Positions 52,101 through 59,592 of a DNA stretch of 64,000 nucleotides are shown one piece after another; positions within the stretch are counted from its first letter, which is position 1; every line of letters starts with the position of its first letter. The position numbers and the translations under genes are program-made. Below the pieces are notes generated by a model. The model made no database searches. It saw only the letters and a program-made list of their open reading frames with translations, and was not told the origin of the DNA. The stretch lies in the NCBI GenBank assembly GCA_036873755.1, contig JAVTVY010025366.1, positions 38,048-102,047 on the forward strand, in the 5' to 3' direction. Source of the DNA: Hanleya hanleyi (taxonomy: Eukaryota > Mollusca > Polyplacophora > Lepidopleurida > Hanleyidae).

Positions 52101-54125
52101 AATAACCCGCATCTGCATGCATCCCCAAAAAATTATATGCACATGTTCTCCACAGCTCACTGTTGTTTCATCTTGGAGACATATGTTTTCGTGCCATTTC
52201 ATGTTGATTTCAGTCACATGAAACACCACATGTTCTATGTTCATACAAGTAAACAGCTATACATCGGGTTTTGCTGTTTCGTGAGTATTTAGCTGGCCAC
52301 TGATGACATCATGGAGACGGCTAATCATCTGGTTATTTCAACCAACTCAGATGAGTTGCGCAGACCAGCTTTGGAGTACCTACTATAAACAACCGTTTTT
52401 TAATGAGAATATACTACAAAGTACCAATTATGTATTGCAGAATTAGTAGTCTGTGATATATAGGTATAGGTCTGTCCTCTATACATATCAGTATGTATTG
52501 GGCTGCTGTATCGGACCTGTAATTAGGGTGCATGCTTATTTGAACAAGCTGAACCCTACTGACATTTAATTTTGTGATATTGATTATGTAGGGTTCAGCT
52601 GTTTAACCGCAAATTTCCTATCGCAAAATTTTCGCCTCCCGACCTGGGTAACAGCGGGTGGATTTGCGCTCACAACAATGGATAATGCTTCCCGGTTTGT
52701 ACTCGTTTGGATAGAATACGTATTTGCCTACTTTCCTGGTCATTTATTTTCTTCGTCCAGCTCCTTTAATTTTCATAAACAGCAACTAGAAAAAAAAATT
52801 ATCGCGGTCAATCATCCACCTCCATTTTGAAATGTCACTATGGTCGGAAACGGCTCACGACAGGAAGGTCGGAAACGGCTCATTCATTAGGCTGTCACAC
52901 TATCTGCATTTAAATGTAAAATTGTAACTATCGGTATCAAGCATAATAGAAGGCACATACTGAAAAATGTAATTCACGGGATTTTTCATCTCCCTGAGCG
53001 ACTGGGTCGACTGAGCGGATTCAGTTTTTCCGACTCTTGTAATCCTGAATTTAGAATAACCTCAAGCGGCGAGAGAATCAAGGTCACGAGAGACTGTTCG
53101 AAAATGGCGGTGGATTTCGTGTTTGGCAGATCGCCCGCGATGATATTTTTTTCTTTTGCCGTTTATGGAAATGAAAGTAGCTGGACAGAGAAAATAAATG
53201 ACCAGGGAAGTGGGCAAATATGTATTCTATCCAAACGAGCACAAAGCGGTAGGTATTATTGCTTTTTTATGAGCGCAACTTCACCCGCTGTTACCCAGGT
53301 CGGAAGGCGAAAATTTTGCTATAGGAAATTTCGGTTCAACGGCTGAACGCTACATAATCAATATCACAAAATTAAACGTCAGTAGGGTTCAGCTTGTTGA
53401 ACTATATCAGACCTGTAAATTAGGGTGCATGCTATGTATCACGCGTTAGACGATTTACAGATAAACAACATGGTCAGGGGCGTCGGAAGCGGGGGGGCCG
53501 GGGGGGCACGTGCCCCCCCAGATGAAAACCAGGGGGGGCACAAGTATGTTTGTGCCCCCCCAGATTTTGTACAGTTTGATGATAATAAATTTAAATCAGA
53601 TATTCATGCAATTCATAATTGGTACTTCTGACTGATTCAGATCGAATTTGCACTGCTGGAAATTTGGACGAGTTGTTTATTTGACGGAAATGAAGACGGA
53701 TTAATATTCCTGTGTGTGTGTTAGCAGTTTTTTATTAATTTTTTTTACCAAACTAGTATTGAAACAGTTGTAATATCTGAGAAAATATATGCGTTTTATT
53801 TCTCGGAAATCGCTCAAAACGCTCCTACGGCCGTCTAGAACCCCGGAGCTTCCAGGGGCCTAGGCGGCCCCTGGACCCTCGCCTAAAGTGCTGGGATAGT
53901 GCCCTCCCAGTCAGAACTATCTTCCGACGCCACTGATGGTGTATGTACAGATGTAGGGTTTACCTCATACACTTACCATTCCCTGGCCATATTTTTGTAT
54001 GCCTTTTTTATCTCTTGTTGACTTGCAGATTTGCTTACTCCCAACACAGCATACAAGTCTTCACCACAGAGTACAATTGTTGTTGTTGTTAATATGAGCA
54101 AGGCAAAACAGGTTTTCAAAACCAT
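21723..54125 (-). CDS. DNAJC16: DnaJ homolog subfamily C member 16 (ERdj8), complete, 13 coding exons, 765 aa
   Basis: ER-membrane Hsp40 co-chaperone with a thioredoxin-like domain; the mammalian protein stimulates Hsp70 and is linked to autophagosome size. Joining 13 exons gives 2298 nt, 765 codons plus TAA-type stop, with every phase in agreement; human DNAJC16 is about 780 aa. Order: signal peptide (1-20), J domain (22-85) with HPD at 51-53, Gly/Phe-rich segment (about 100-121), thioredoxin-like fold with CFQC at 160-163, a second thioredoxin-like part, one membrane helix (533-549, MTVGLSIFLVIVLGFFM), and a conserved tail ending HWPEMEQ. All introns are GT-AG; the donor of intron 8 (GTACTG) is the weakest. 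I chose the Met at 54125 because it opens directly into the signal peptide; an in-frame Met lies upstream at 54182. Introns total about 30 kb and are full of repeats. Confidence 0.95.
22135..22916. other. DNAJC16 intron 12
   Basis: 782 bp, no recognised feature. GATAGAAGTGGGATAAAAC at 22539-22557 matches a motif shared by 3280-3310 and 8392-8412, so a small piece of that repeat is present here. Confidence 0.5.
22917..23078 (-). CDS. DNAJC16: DNAJC16 exon 12
   Basis: 162 nt; encodes TTENTVYLHPLRVESYETLV to KLLQRFVEIMFPHS, the cytosolic thioredoxin-like C-terminal domain. Donor GTAAAT, phase 2. Confidence 0.92.
23526..23672 (-). CDS. DNAJC16: DNAJC16 exon 11 (membrane helix)
   Basis: 147 nt; encodes the only strong membrane helix after the signal peptide (MTVGLSIFLVIVLGFFM), then an acidic and a basic cytosolic segment (RPKKFKPRPPS). 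Donor GTTTGT, phase 2. Confidence 0.93.
23673..24668. other. DNAJC16 intron 10
   Basis: 996 bp. A 111-codon plus-strand frame at 24231-24566 (KQKTRRSGQSFKFLWQDILE) and an overlapping minus frame are open, but I recognise no family and call no gene. Confidence 0.45.
24669..24736 (-). CDS. DNAJC16: DNAJC16 exon 10
   Basis: 68 nt; encodes GLFSRILNRLLDWWDRFVYH, the amphipathic stretch just before the membrane helix. Acceptor ACACAG, donor GTAAGT, phase 2 (Trp split with exon 11). Confidence 0.9.
25091..27369. repeat. 62-bp minisatellite in DNAJC16 intron 9
   Basis: About 37 head-to-tail units of 62 bp, each containing ACATAGGTCATTCACAGGGT and TATCTGACTTGACTGGTG. Units differ mainly at one base (GGTGGACATG or GGTGAACATG), and the two types often alternate. 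Two units carry TAGATG in place of TAGGTG (25681 and 26491). One unit is shortened by about 12 bp (near 25505) and others lose single bases (25278, 26425). The array stops 27 bp from the exon 9 donor. Confidence 0.97.
27397..27588 (-). CDS. DNAJC16: DNAJC16 exon 9
   Basis: 192 nt, phase 0 at both ends; encodes VAILWRIAKQKLHYEWLEMG to YVATLPELYNEHAL. Donor GTAAGA. The 62-bp minisatellite starts only 27 bp downstream of the exon end. Confidence 0.93.
28377..28418 (-). pseudogene. Decayed copy of DNAJC16 exon 7, 3' part with donor region
   Basis: On the minus strand this reads GACTCGAAAAGCTTGAGTAG then AAAACTCTAAGTGGTG. It aligns with the end of exon 7 and its splice donor (GAGTCAGAAAGCTTGAGGAG, AAAAAAGTAAGTG). 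The donor is lost. Confidence 0.65.
28420..29137. mobile_element. MITE with about 165-bp inverted termini built of GACAnTnTCCCC repeats (intron 8)
   Basis: 718 bp. The left end begins GACATTATCCCCCAACGACAG and the right end is its complement. Each terminus contains six or so short repeats of the type GACA-TTTCCCCA, then a shared stretch through CGACAATCGCAGTCGCGGTC. The interior is AT-rich with no transposase. It lies inside a sequence resembling DNAJC16 exon 7. Confidence 0.85.
29142..29183 (-). pseudogene. Decayed copy of DNAJC16 exon 7, middle part
   Basis: On the minus strand it encodes a FDDLC-ELESL stretch and matches exon 7 (FFDDLCPESESL) over about 36 of 42 bases. It is separated from its 3' part by the inverted-repeat element at 28420-29137 and cut off on the other side by a Penelope-like fragment. 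Confidence 0.7.
29184..30060 (+). mobile_element. 5'-truncated Penelope-like element, GIY-YIG endonuclease end and 3' tail
   Basis: The frame from 29184 to 29467 reads DYIGKTERCPLTRTTEHAED, then a degraded middle and LLFEEAFAIKAHKPSLKPQK. This is the pattern of the GIY-YIG endonuclease at the C-terminus of Penelope-like retroelements (YxGKT...R..EH...E...I...P.LN). The presumed 3' tail contains CCTGATGATGG-TTGAACAATAAACC at about 30018-30043, a motif I associate with these elements. The reverse transcriptase is absent. Such 5' truncation is usual for the group. The right end is approximate. Confidence 0.7.
30201..30396 (-). CDS. DNAJC16: DNAJC16 exon 8
   Basis: 196 nt; encodes LCVVLVTKQSNEHDYYRTTF and RVRLLYVFEDTQQSFL, a thioredoxin-like strand/helix. 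The only donor before the in-frame stop is GTACTG, a weak site; it gives the phase that fits exon 9. Confidence 0.88.
30933..31063 (-). CDS. DNAJC16: DNAJC16 exon 7
   Basis: 131 nt; encodes MQNIPKSTLNEVIESNKFL, then the conserved LPRLSSQGFFDDLCPESESL. Donor GTAAGT; phase 2. A decayed second copy of its 3' part lies in intron 8. Confidence 0.94.
31387..31457. repeat. 35-bp tandem duplication across the exon 6 donor
   Basis: CCGACACTGTAGCTATAGTTGATTT (about 31395-31419) repeats CCGATACTGTAGCTATAGGTGATTT (about 31430-31454). The second donor-like site reads GTTAAA on the minus strand, 35 bp beyond the real GTAAGT. Confidence 0.75.
31431..31694 (-). CDS. DNAJC16: DNAJC16 exon 6
   Basis: 264 nt, 88 codons, phase 0 at both ends; begins VTDENDKLFLSGWQDDNRVR and ends IKSPIATVS. 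Lumenal thioredoxin-like region. The exon end and its donor are partly duplicated 35 bp into the intron (31387-31421). Confidence 0.94.
31880..33765. mobile_element. Inverted-repeat element(s) with CATGGAGTTAAAT termini (intron 5)
   Basis: The left end has CATGGAGTTAAATAAAGAAGG-GAAACAACT and the right end is its complement (TTCACCTTCTATATTTAACTCCATGG). Midway, 32804-32840 is a perfect palindrome with two such ends abutting: ACCATGGAGTTAAATAAG, one base, then its complement. The simplest reading is two elements joined end to end or one inside the other. No transposase seen. Confidence 0.6.
33801..33985 (-). CDS. DNAJC16: DNAJC16 exon 5
   Basis: 185 nt; encodes the rest of the first thioredoxin-like fold, including the cis-Pro region LNDVPSIMGLVNGRITYFKG. 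Acceptor TTTCAG, donor GTTAGT, phase 0. Confidence 0.94.
34925..35345. repeat. Dispersed repeat family R2 (intron 4)
   Basis: Two or more loose units with CCCCAAA-CCAATTTTAG, TGTCTGGTGTAAGTTYATTGA and TTCTTGAGATA-GGTGGTAA. Pieces recur at 11790-11870, 35755-35840, 37190-37240 and 49465-49525. Non-coding. Confidence 0.6.
35450..35708 (+). repeat. SINE-like repeat
   Basis: Bases from GTCAGTGAGCGAATATGATT through CGCCTCTTACGACAAGATA to CCCACGGGGCGATTATTA. The GTGAGTGA...ACGTCGCTTT start and the CGCCTCTTACGACAAG block resemble SINE families common in molluscan genomes, recalled from general knowledge. No poly-A tail or target duplication is evident. Confidence 0.4.
35890..36058. repeat. Dispersed repeat family R1, diverged copy
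   Basis: Shares CATGCTAATG, GGCAGTCTGATATCAGC and the general order of 2437-2640, with many substitutions and gaps. Confidence 0.65.
36058..37578. other. Rest of introns 4 and 3 around exon 4
   Basis: Apart from exon 4 (36557-36690) this holds AT-rich DNA, a short triple repeat of a TCTCCCCTGATG motif near 36725-36785, and a fragment of repeat R2 at 37190-37240. Nothing else supportable. Confidence 0.45.
36557..36690 (-). CDS. DNAJC16: DNAJC16 exon 4 (thioredoxin-like CxxC)
   Basis: 134 nt; encodes PYILYAYSDFCFQCMRIEHL, the first strand and CxxC helix of the thioredoxin-like domain. Donor GTTTGT; phase 1. It follows the 12-kb satellite-filled intron 3. Confidence 0.93.
38530..39344. mobile_element. 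Element E copy 1 (non-autonomous DNA transposon-like)
   Basis: 815 bp. Termini CAGTGTTCGAATTT and AAATTCGAACTCTG are inverted repeats (13 of 14). Subterminal ACCAGTCCG motifs recur on both sides in both orientations. Flanked by GTCAC on both sides, consistent with a 5-bp target duplication. No transposase: the 84-codon minus-strand frame is not a known family. Confidence 0.85.
42175..42990. mobile_element. Element E copy 2
   Basis: 816 bp, identical to copy 1 except for one extra T (near 42499). Same satellite flanks and same GTCAC borders, so it arose by duplication of the array block. Confidence 0.88.
45071..45885. mobile_element. Element E copy 3
   Basis: 815 bp, nearly identical to copy 1; one visible difference is GACATGG for GACCTGG near 45488. 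Same flanks. Confidence 0.88.
46275..47088. mobile_element. Element E copy 4 (satellite on left, unique DNA on right)
   Basis: 814 bp. The left half matches copies 1-3; the right half differs at many positions (for example ACCCGACCGTGGTCGTG for ATGCGGCCGTGGTTGTG). Its right flank is the 419-bp unique segment, with no GTCAC. Confidence 0.88.
47089..47507. other. Unique 419-bp segment between element E copies 4 and 5
   Basis: The only non-satellite, non-element DNA inside the array. AT-rich, with no ORF or repeat match seen in the window. It is probably original intron sequence. Confidence 0.6.
47508..48326. mobile_element. Element E copy 5 (unique DNA on left, satellite on right)
   Basis: 819 bp. 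The right half matches copies 1-3; the left half differs (GGACTGGTG, GATGATCTGGG, a deletion in CATCATGAATATTTTG, a duplicated TTTCTTGAA, GACGATAAA, GCGAAACAC). Confidence 0.88.
48666..48856 (-). CDS. DNAJC16: DNAJC16 exon 3 (end of J domain, G/F region)
   Basis: 191 nt; starts TLSDRERRSQYD, the end of the J domain, then the Gly/Phe-rich GDFGGFFRQGGPFGGFNF segment. Donor GTGAGT; phase 2. The 55-bp satellite of intron 3 begins about 127 bp beyond this donor. Confidence 0.93.
48936..49434. mobile_element. Palindromic MITE in intron 2
   Basis: Ends TTTAAAGGTGAAATGCAAAGC and GCTTTTCAGTTCACCTTTAAA are inverted repeats. Further inside, CGCTTG...AACGTTATGACGTT pairs with AACGTCATGACGTT...CAAGCG. 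It contains a TGACGTCA site at the centre. About 500 bp, non-coding. Confidence 0.7.
49778..49844 (-). CDS. DNAJC16: DNAJC16 exon 2 (HPD motif)
   Basis: 67 nt; acceptor CACAG, donor GTGAGT. Completes the Trp and encodes HPDKNKDPDATTKF, then KINEAYE, that is the catalytic HPD loop and helix III of the J domain. Confidence 0.94.
49845..50489. other. Start of intron 1, nothing recognised
   Basis: AT-rich sequence between exon 2 and the 160-bp tandem repeat. No supportable feature. Confidence 0.45.
50490..51605. repeat. About 160-bp tandem repeat ending in a GGAC microsatellite (intron 1)
   Basis: Seven degenerate units of about 157-172 bp sharing CAATATGGTCAATGGCAGCC, TACCTCAGTGAAAATCAATA, AACTGATGTGAAG and GATATCGCGTTCACAAGATG. 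The block ends with an imperfect GGAC/GGAA run (51509-51595), then CCTCCCACCACTTCGTGGCGGAGG, a short hairpin. The long open frames across it come from the repeat. Confidence 0.9.
51606..52530. other. Intron 1 interior, nothing recognised
   Basis: No gene or clear repeat seen. Bases 52511-52530 contain GACCTGTAATTAGGGTGCAT, which recurs at 53409 on the far side of the next element. Confidence 0.45.
52535..53403. mobile_element. Long-inverted-repeat element in intron 1
   Basis: About 870 bp with termini of about 250 bp. Left landmarks GAACAAGCTGAACCCTACTG and CGGTTTGTACTCGTTTGGAT pair with GTAGGGTTCAGCTTGTTGAA and ATCCAAACGAGCACAAAGCG on the right. Flanking GACCTGTA(A)ATTAGGGTGCATGCT occurs on both sides, unusually long for a target duplication. 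No transposase. Confidence 0.8.
53475..53935. mobile_element. 461-bp MITE with CAGKGGCGTCGGAAG termini next to the exon 1 donor
   Basis: Inverted ends CAGGGGCGTCGGAAG and CTTCCGACGCCACTG (14 of 15). It is flanked on both sides by ATGGT, a 5-bp target duplication. G/C homopolymer runs near the left end (GTGCCCCCCC). It ends 36 bp from the intron 1 donor of DNAJC16. hAT-like by termini, but the superfamily is not certain. Confidence 0.85.
53977..54125 (-). CDS. DNAJC16: DNAJC16 exon 1
   Basis: 149 nt from the ATG; encodes the signal peptide (MVLKTCFALLILTTTTIVLC) and the first half of the J domain (DLYAVLGVSKSASQQEIKKA). Ends in phase 2 within Trp50 at donor GTAAGT. A 461-bp MITE sits 36 bp into the following intron. 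Confidence 0.93.
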
Positions 54126-54182
54126 GCTGGAACTAGAGAGATTGCTGTCAAACATAATTAACAGCATAAAAGTTAGTTCCAA

Positions 54183-54908
54183 AAGATAAAAGAATCACAC
54201 TTCTTGCACAAAGTTTTCCCAAATACTCCAAATCTGATGTAAATCTTGCACAAAAGCAGTTTCTTGGTAAAAAGATGCGGAGAGGAATCTGCTAAATTAT
54301 CTCCCCCTGGTTGGCCATAAATAGCCGCAAATGCCATTTTCCCAACTCGCTAAAAATAGTAAATACACCTGAATTTAACATTCATCCGTAAACTAAAAGA
54401 TGGATGATAGTAAATTCATATTTTTTTTAACACGGAGTAAATAAAACTTACAAGGACTTACATAGGTTAGATATGTACGAAACGAAATGCTAGCTTTGTA
54501 TGGTATCCAGCGGCCAGTCAAACGTAAATTTCGGTAAGTGCGTGTTCCGTAACTAACTTTCGTTTTGAAATGTTGAATATCTGACATACAACAAGATCAA
54601 GGTTATCAACGCTAGTGAAGATGGTGGCGTAATCAATCACTGTGTTGTATATCGGAGTATTTTGCTTCCTTGAATCTGCGAAATTTAGACTGTCCACTCA
54701 AAATGTATCAGTGTATTTCGTTGTTGTTGTTGTTAGTGGTGGAAGATTGCAGATTAGTTTACCGAGTCGCTATCTTTCGAGAATCCAATGACAAACCCCC
54801 CAGGGGACAAAAACCCCAAACCATTATTTATAGTGTTTGTACAATACAATAAGCCACATTGTAATCCCAGAAGTACCTCATACAGATATTCACGCCACTG
54901 GCACAAAA
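54183..54908. other. Presumed DNAJC16 upstream region
   Basis: Upstream of the minus-strand gene; the promoter should lie here, but I see no convincing TATA or initiator. A plus-strand frame from 54670 has a leucine run (from GTT repeats) resembling a signal peptide, but without exon support. Confidence 0.35.
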
Positions 54909-55125
54909 GCAGTGGCACGAGACTGAAGAGCAGGTTCACGCACATGCATTTTTTCATGAGAGCCAGTCATCTTAGGATGATTCATTGCAGCAACGCATCG
55001 ATCGATAGTTTCCTTACAGTTTATTTGTGCTAAAATTGTAATTTATACCACCAAGATGGCAGCACTGCTGGCTCTCTTGAAAAAAACGCATGTGCGTGAA
55101 CCTCTCCTTCAGACTTGTGCCTGGC
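54909..55125. repeat. Inverted repeat (hairpin) of about 60-bp arms
   Basis: GGTTCACGCACATGC-TTTTTTCATGAGAGCCAG on the left pairs with CTGGCTCTCTTGAAAAAAACGCATGTGCGTGAACC on the right, with about 100 bp between. GAGACTGAAG / CTTCAGACTTG extend the pairing outward. Confidence 0.75.
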
Positions 55126-55859
55126 ATGAATATGCAATAATATGCAATTTTGCCATTAAACTGTATGATTTTCTGCAAGAAGCTCTTGTAAAATACAGAA
55201 AAAGGAAGGTTACCATACAAATATTGGTAAAGTTGACAATTTTAAACAATTTTCCAAATATATATTCATGATAAATAATACAGAAATAAACCTGAGAAGT
55301 TGTTAAAAATTAATTGCCAACTTTATTTTTAAAATATTAACGTCTTCCATAAGCTGTGTATACTCTAGACGGGCCGAAAGTGATGCAGTTTTAATTGCAA
55401 GATTTCTTCTTCATTGTTTTTTCATGCTTGCACTCTCATTATTGTAATAGGATTGCACTGCATATCTGCTTTTCAGCATTTTGCAAAATGCTCTTCAAGA
55501 AACAAGTCACTTCACTAACACCTTGAATAATGGCTTGGGGATTTTGCCCATTGTCTTGGGGTTTTTATCTGCTGGCGATTTAGTTCATGAGGCTTTTGTT
55601 CCCTGGGGCTTTTGTCCAGACCCCAGTTTTCAACCTAGTCCGAGATTCCTATGACCCTTCAGTCACATGATGGATGGTTCTTTCCCCATAAAAATGACGA
55701 AATGGGAGTGACCATGAAATGCACGACCTCATCCCGCTAAAGGTTATTTAAAAAAATATTCTTTTTATATTCAGCCATTTTATGTTATTTATTCATGAAT
55801 AATTTTCTGTATTATAATATAATTATATTCCAACATTGTGAAACACCCTGCCTGTGCCA
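55126..55859. other. Intergenic, nothing recognised
   Basis: AT-rich. Two G-rich phrases (TTGGGGTTTTT, CTGGGGCTTTTGTCC) near 55530-55625 echo 54795-54820 in the opposite orientation. No gene. Confidence 0.4.
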
Positions 55860-55865
55860 AAAAAT

Positions 55866-55950
55866 ACTGGCTTAGTTGAGAATCGAACTTACGACTTAGG
55901 GGATACTGTCCCACTGCTCTACCGACTGAGCTTTCATTGTCAGGCCCCTA
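55866..55950 (-). repeat. tRNA-derived SINE head
   Basis: On the minus strand GCTCAGTCGGTAGAGC (D-arm, A box) is followed about 28 bases later by GTTCGATTCTC (T-arm, B box). Anticodon and acceptor stems do not pair well, so this is a SINE head or tRNA relic and not a working tRNA gene. Confidence 0.65.
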
Positions 55951-55984
55951 TTGAACAATTAATATTGAGTAGATTCACATTGTC

Positions 55985-56400
55985 ATTGGAGAACAGATGT
56001 TACATACCAGAATTGAGGTCAAAGGTCACTGTGACTCCAAAATTGGAGTATCATTAAAAAGAACATTTTTTGTGTCGGTAGATACATTGAGGGGAGATTC
56101 TCTGTCCCATATCAAAATCGAGGTCAAGATCTAAGGTCTAGGTCACTGTGACCCCAAAATCGGAACATCGTAAAAAATCACATTACTTTGTGTCAGTTGA
56201 TACATTAAAGGGAGATGATGTGTCACATACCAAAATTGAGGTCAAGGTTAAAGGTCAAGGTTACTGTCACTCCAAAATCAGAAAATCATATCGTGTGTTG
56301 GAGGATATATTAGAGGAGATGATTATTTGTGCCAATTTTGACTTTGTTTGTATCCCTAATGACCTTGACCTTTGACCATTTGATCTCAATATATTCCTTG
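55985..56400. repeat. About 118-bp tandem repeat with GGTCACTGTGACC
   Basis: Three units share GGTCACTGTGACYCCAAAAT, then TTGTGTCRGTWGATACATT and ATACCAAAATTGAGGTCAA. The internal GGTCACTGTGACC is palindromic. Non-coding. Confidence 0.75.
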
Positions 56401-56715
56401 TTTGCCATCAGCATGATGTACTCCTGAAGATTAATCACAATCTACATCCTTGGACTGGAATAATGGGGCATATAGATTATTACTATGAGTAATTCTGATT
56501 TTTATCACACGAGTTTGATAAAAATCAGATAAATGACGAGTGTTATAATTTATTTCTCGTATCAAAATAATGTTAAAAAATAACCAAAAATATAGTTAGC
56601 AAACTGTAAGGGTGTGATACAGATTTTGTATGACATTGCTTTTGGCCGCTGTGATGTGAGCAAAATGTTTTCCATAATTCTCTGTTTGGGGATGCCACCC
56701 TGATATTGACCTTTG

Positions 56716-57683
56716 CAGGCCTCGAAATTTCAAAAATTTGCGTAACCCAAAAATAGTTCTGGGTCACGATGTTCACGTAACCTATTGTTCGGTTACGTAG
56801 GACTAGGTTGCGTAACCCATTGGTTATGTAAACAGGTTAGCCAAAAAATTTTCTGGAACTGAAGAAATTGTGTATTATATATTATTATATCATGATATAT
56901 ATATTATTACAATAAAATACAAAATTGTTTTGAGAGTCCTTGAAACAGCAGCTGACGGCAACATTCTCAAACTGCGATGTAACATGTGCAACTTATTCGT
57001 CAGAAATTCAGCAAGAAGCACCCAGGCATGGAATAAAAGGGACGGTGTTGAAAAAAATAAAATGTGAAATGTGTAGAAAGTAAAACAAAAGCAGACAAAA
57101 CTTTTCTAAAGTCATTGTGAAATGACCACTTCTGGAATGTTTTTATGTTCACAGAGTCAATTTTCGCTTTTGAGCCGTTTTGCATATCGAACCTGCGGTC
57201 CAGAGGATCCGGAGATGAGAAATTCGATTTCCATCCACTTCCGTGTGCGTGCTGTCCCGCGCTGTAGAATTGACCCACATTTGATTGGATGAATTCAGGC
57301 TTTGTATGTTGGGAGTTGTGTCCCCTTTATAACGCATGCTTCCGTTTTTATGCGCCACCAGAATGTCAGTGTTTTTCGTTTCGAACCTCTGTGTTTTTAT
57401 TTCTTTCTGATGCAAAATCACACGTTCATGATACTAATTCCATAATAAAAACGTGTATAAACTCCGAAGCATGATTCGAAGATACCATAGAGGAGAAATA
57501 TAGACCGGTAAGGCAACGATTGATGACTGTCACTGGGTCGGTCGCCCAGACATTTTCAATGGCACTCGTCATACCGTAGCGCAAGTTGATTTTTTACGTA
57601 ACCGATTATTCGTTCTGCAGAATTTACAACCACGTAACCGACACGTAACCGATCGTTTCGGTTACGCCAAATTTCGAGGGCTG
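56716..57683. mobile_element. Element F, DNA transposon-like with CAGSCCTCGAAATTT termini
   Basis: 968 bp. The left end CAGGCCTCGAAATTTCAAAA and the complement of the right end, CAGCCCTCGAAATTTGGCGT, are alike, and GCGTAACC motifs recur near both ends (56735-56815 and 57596-57668). No transposase and no clear target duplication. The layout resembles element E. Confidence 0.75.
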
Positions 57684-57849
57684 GAGAAGGGCTGTCGGTG
57701 TTATGCATTGCATCATGGGTTGTTTTGGGGCAGCAAGGTCTATACTTGGGTCATAAATTATGGCAGACAACCAACCCTGTTTGGAGGTTGTACATCAGTA
57801 CAAGCGGGCATGGCGTGAAAGCCAGACAGTTTTAATCCACATACTATGA

Positions 57850-59592
57850 ATCTGATTTGATCATCAGTCATGCCACATGATTTTCCATGTCTCGAGGCGG
57901 CAGATAAACTACGTCGGAAACAGACCAGAAAATTACATTCTCTCACTCCAATCTCCACTATCGTAACGTGGTCTCTAAGGGTTCGAATGCCACCAATATT
58001 ACTACTCTCTCGCATTATGATGGGATGGGATTTTCGGCAAAATATCAGAGCCAGTTTTTCTCAAAGCATTGAAATTCTTCACAGTATCTATATGTAAATT
58101 TGTGCATTTTTATTTTGAAATTTGAAGAAAATCTATTCAGAATATAAAAAAAAATCTCCAATACCTCGCATTTTATTTTCATGGTGCCTAGTCACAATGT
58201 TACAACATTGCAAGACCAACGTCAGTGTTCTTTGAAAATAACATGCGAGTTATTGGAGATTTTCTTTGATTCTGAACAGATTTCCTTCAAATTTCAGAAT
58301 AAAAATGCACAAATTACATATAGATGCTGTGGGGAATTTCACTTTTCTGAGAAGAACTGGCTTCGATATATTGCCGAATTACATGATCGTAATGTGAGGC
58401 AGACAGCAGTTACAAACACTTACTTGCATTCGAAATGCGACAGAGAATGAAATGAATCGGGAGCTGTCAATAGGCATCGAAATGATGTCATCAGAAGTAT
58501 CTGTAACTTGTGTTTGACTTTGTGACCATACTTCTGTACAGAGTGCATGGTCATGGTACCCAAGGTCAAAAGTTGATGTGCATTTCTTCAGTGAGTTAAT
58601 TCATATTTTATTACTGTTACCATAATTAAAGATGAAGACAGTGTGCCGGAATTGATTGGAAGAATTCTTTGGACTGTTTGAAGAACTGAGATAATATTCA
58701 TAATTTTAGCTAAGCTTGCATGCATCCCTCTTAATAATGACCACTTTTGCCCATCTTAGTAATAAACACATACAAAGTTTGGTCTAAAGATATGAAAAAT
58801 ATATATTTATGGATTTTGTTTCACATTCTGCTTCATATATTCAATATCAGTAGTATTCAACTCGTAGCCGAAATTGGGGACAACAGTGAAAATATCACAC
58901 CATTTCACCTTCAAAAATGACCGCCGCCTGACAGAATCTGGTCACAATTCAGATTCTTCCATAAATTCAATGATGAAAAATTATATGCTGTTTTATATCA
59001 TATCGTACTTGATTTGTGGAGAACTTAATTGTACTTTAATTTGTTTACATGTAAACACTTTATTTAAAAATCACCTGTTATGCCTACTGTCAACAAGAAG
59101 CCATGTCATTTTCTCCTTCACACTTCTCCAGGTGGTGATCAGGAAAGAGTCTTTTCACAAAGCGACCCCCTTCAAATTTTGCCCATGGCACCAAGTAGAC
59201 TTGAACAGTGTCTCGTCGTTTGTGAGCATCGAATATTGTACATGTGTTGGCCTGCACGAAATTCTGTACATGGGCAAAATTTAACGAGACCCCTTTCTGA
59301 AAAGACTCTTACCTGGTCCGCACGGTGTGGGGGGGGGGGGGGGAGAAAATGACATGGCTTCGTTGTTGACGGCTATCAGTTCATTTTCCTCTCCACCGCA
59401 TTTCGAGTGCAAATAAGTGTTTGTAACTAGTAATATTGGTGGCATTCGAACCCGCAGAGAACATATATCACGATAGTGGAGATTGGGACAAGAGAATGTA
59501 ACTTTCTGGTCTGTGTCACTTTCCGACATTGTTTATCTGCCTCCTTGAGACATGGGAAATCATGCGGCATGACTTGAATGATCAAATCAGAG
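57850..59592. mobile_element. 1.74-kb element with about 155-bp inverted termini and nested palindromes
   Basis: Left terminus 57851-58003 (TCTGATTTGATCATCAGTCA through ATGCCACCAATATTAC) pairs with 59429-59592. Inside, 58039-58390 is a palindrome (arms about 150 bp). 58400-58450 pairs with 59371-59428, and 59098-59116 pairs with 59343-59360. A run of 17 or more G starts near 59330. No transposase recognised. Confidence 0.75.

Noticed and set aside
54123..54182. Upstream in-frame Met at 54182 as the DNAJC16 start
   Set aside because: It would add 19 residues before the signal peptide; the Met at 54125 opens directly on a typical signal sequence.
54670..54852. Possible divergent gene with a signal peptide, head to head with DNAJC16
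   Set aside because: The hydrophobic stretch comes from a GTT repeat, there is no convincing donor, and nothing recognisable follows.
55866..55950. Functional tRNA gene
   Set aside because: A and B boxes are present, but the acceptor and anticodon stems do not form; better explained as a SINE head.
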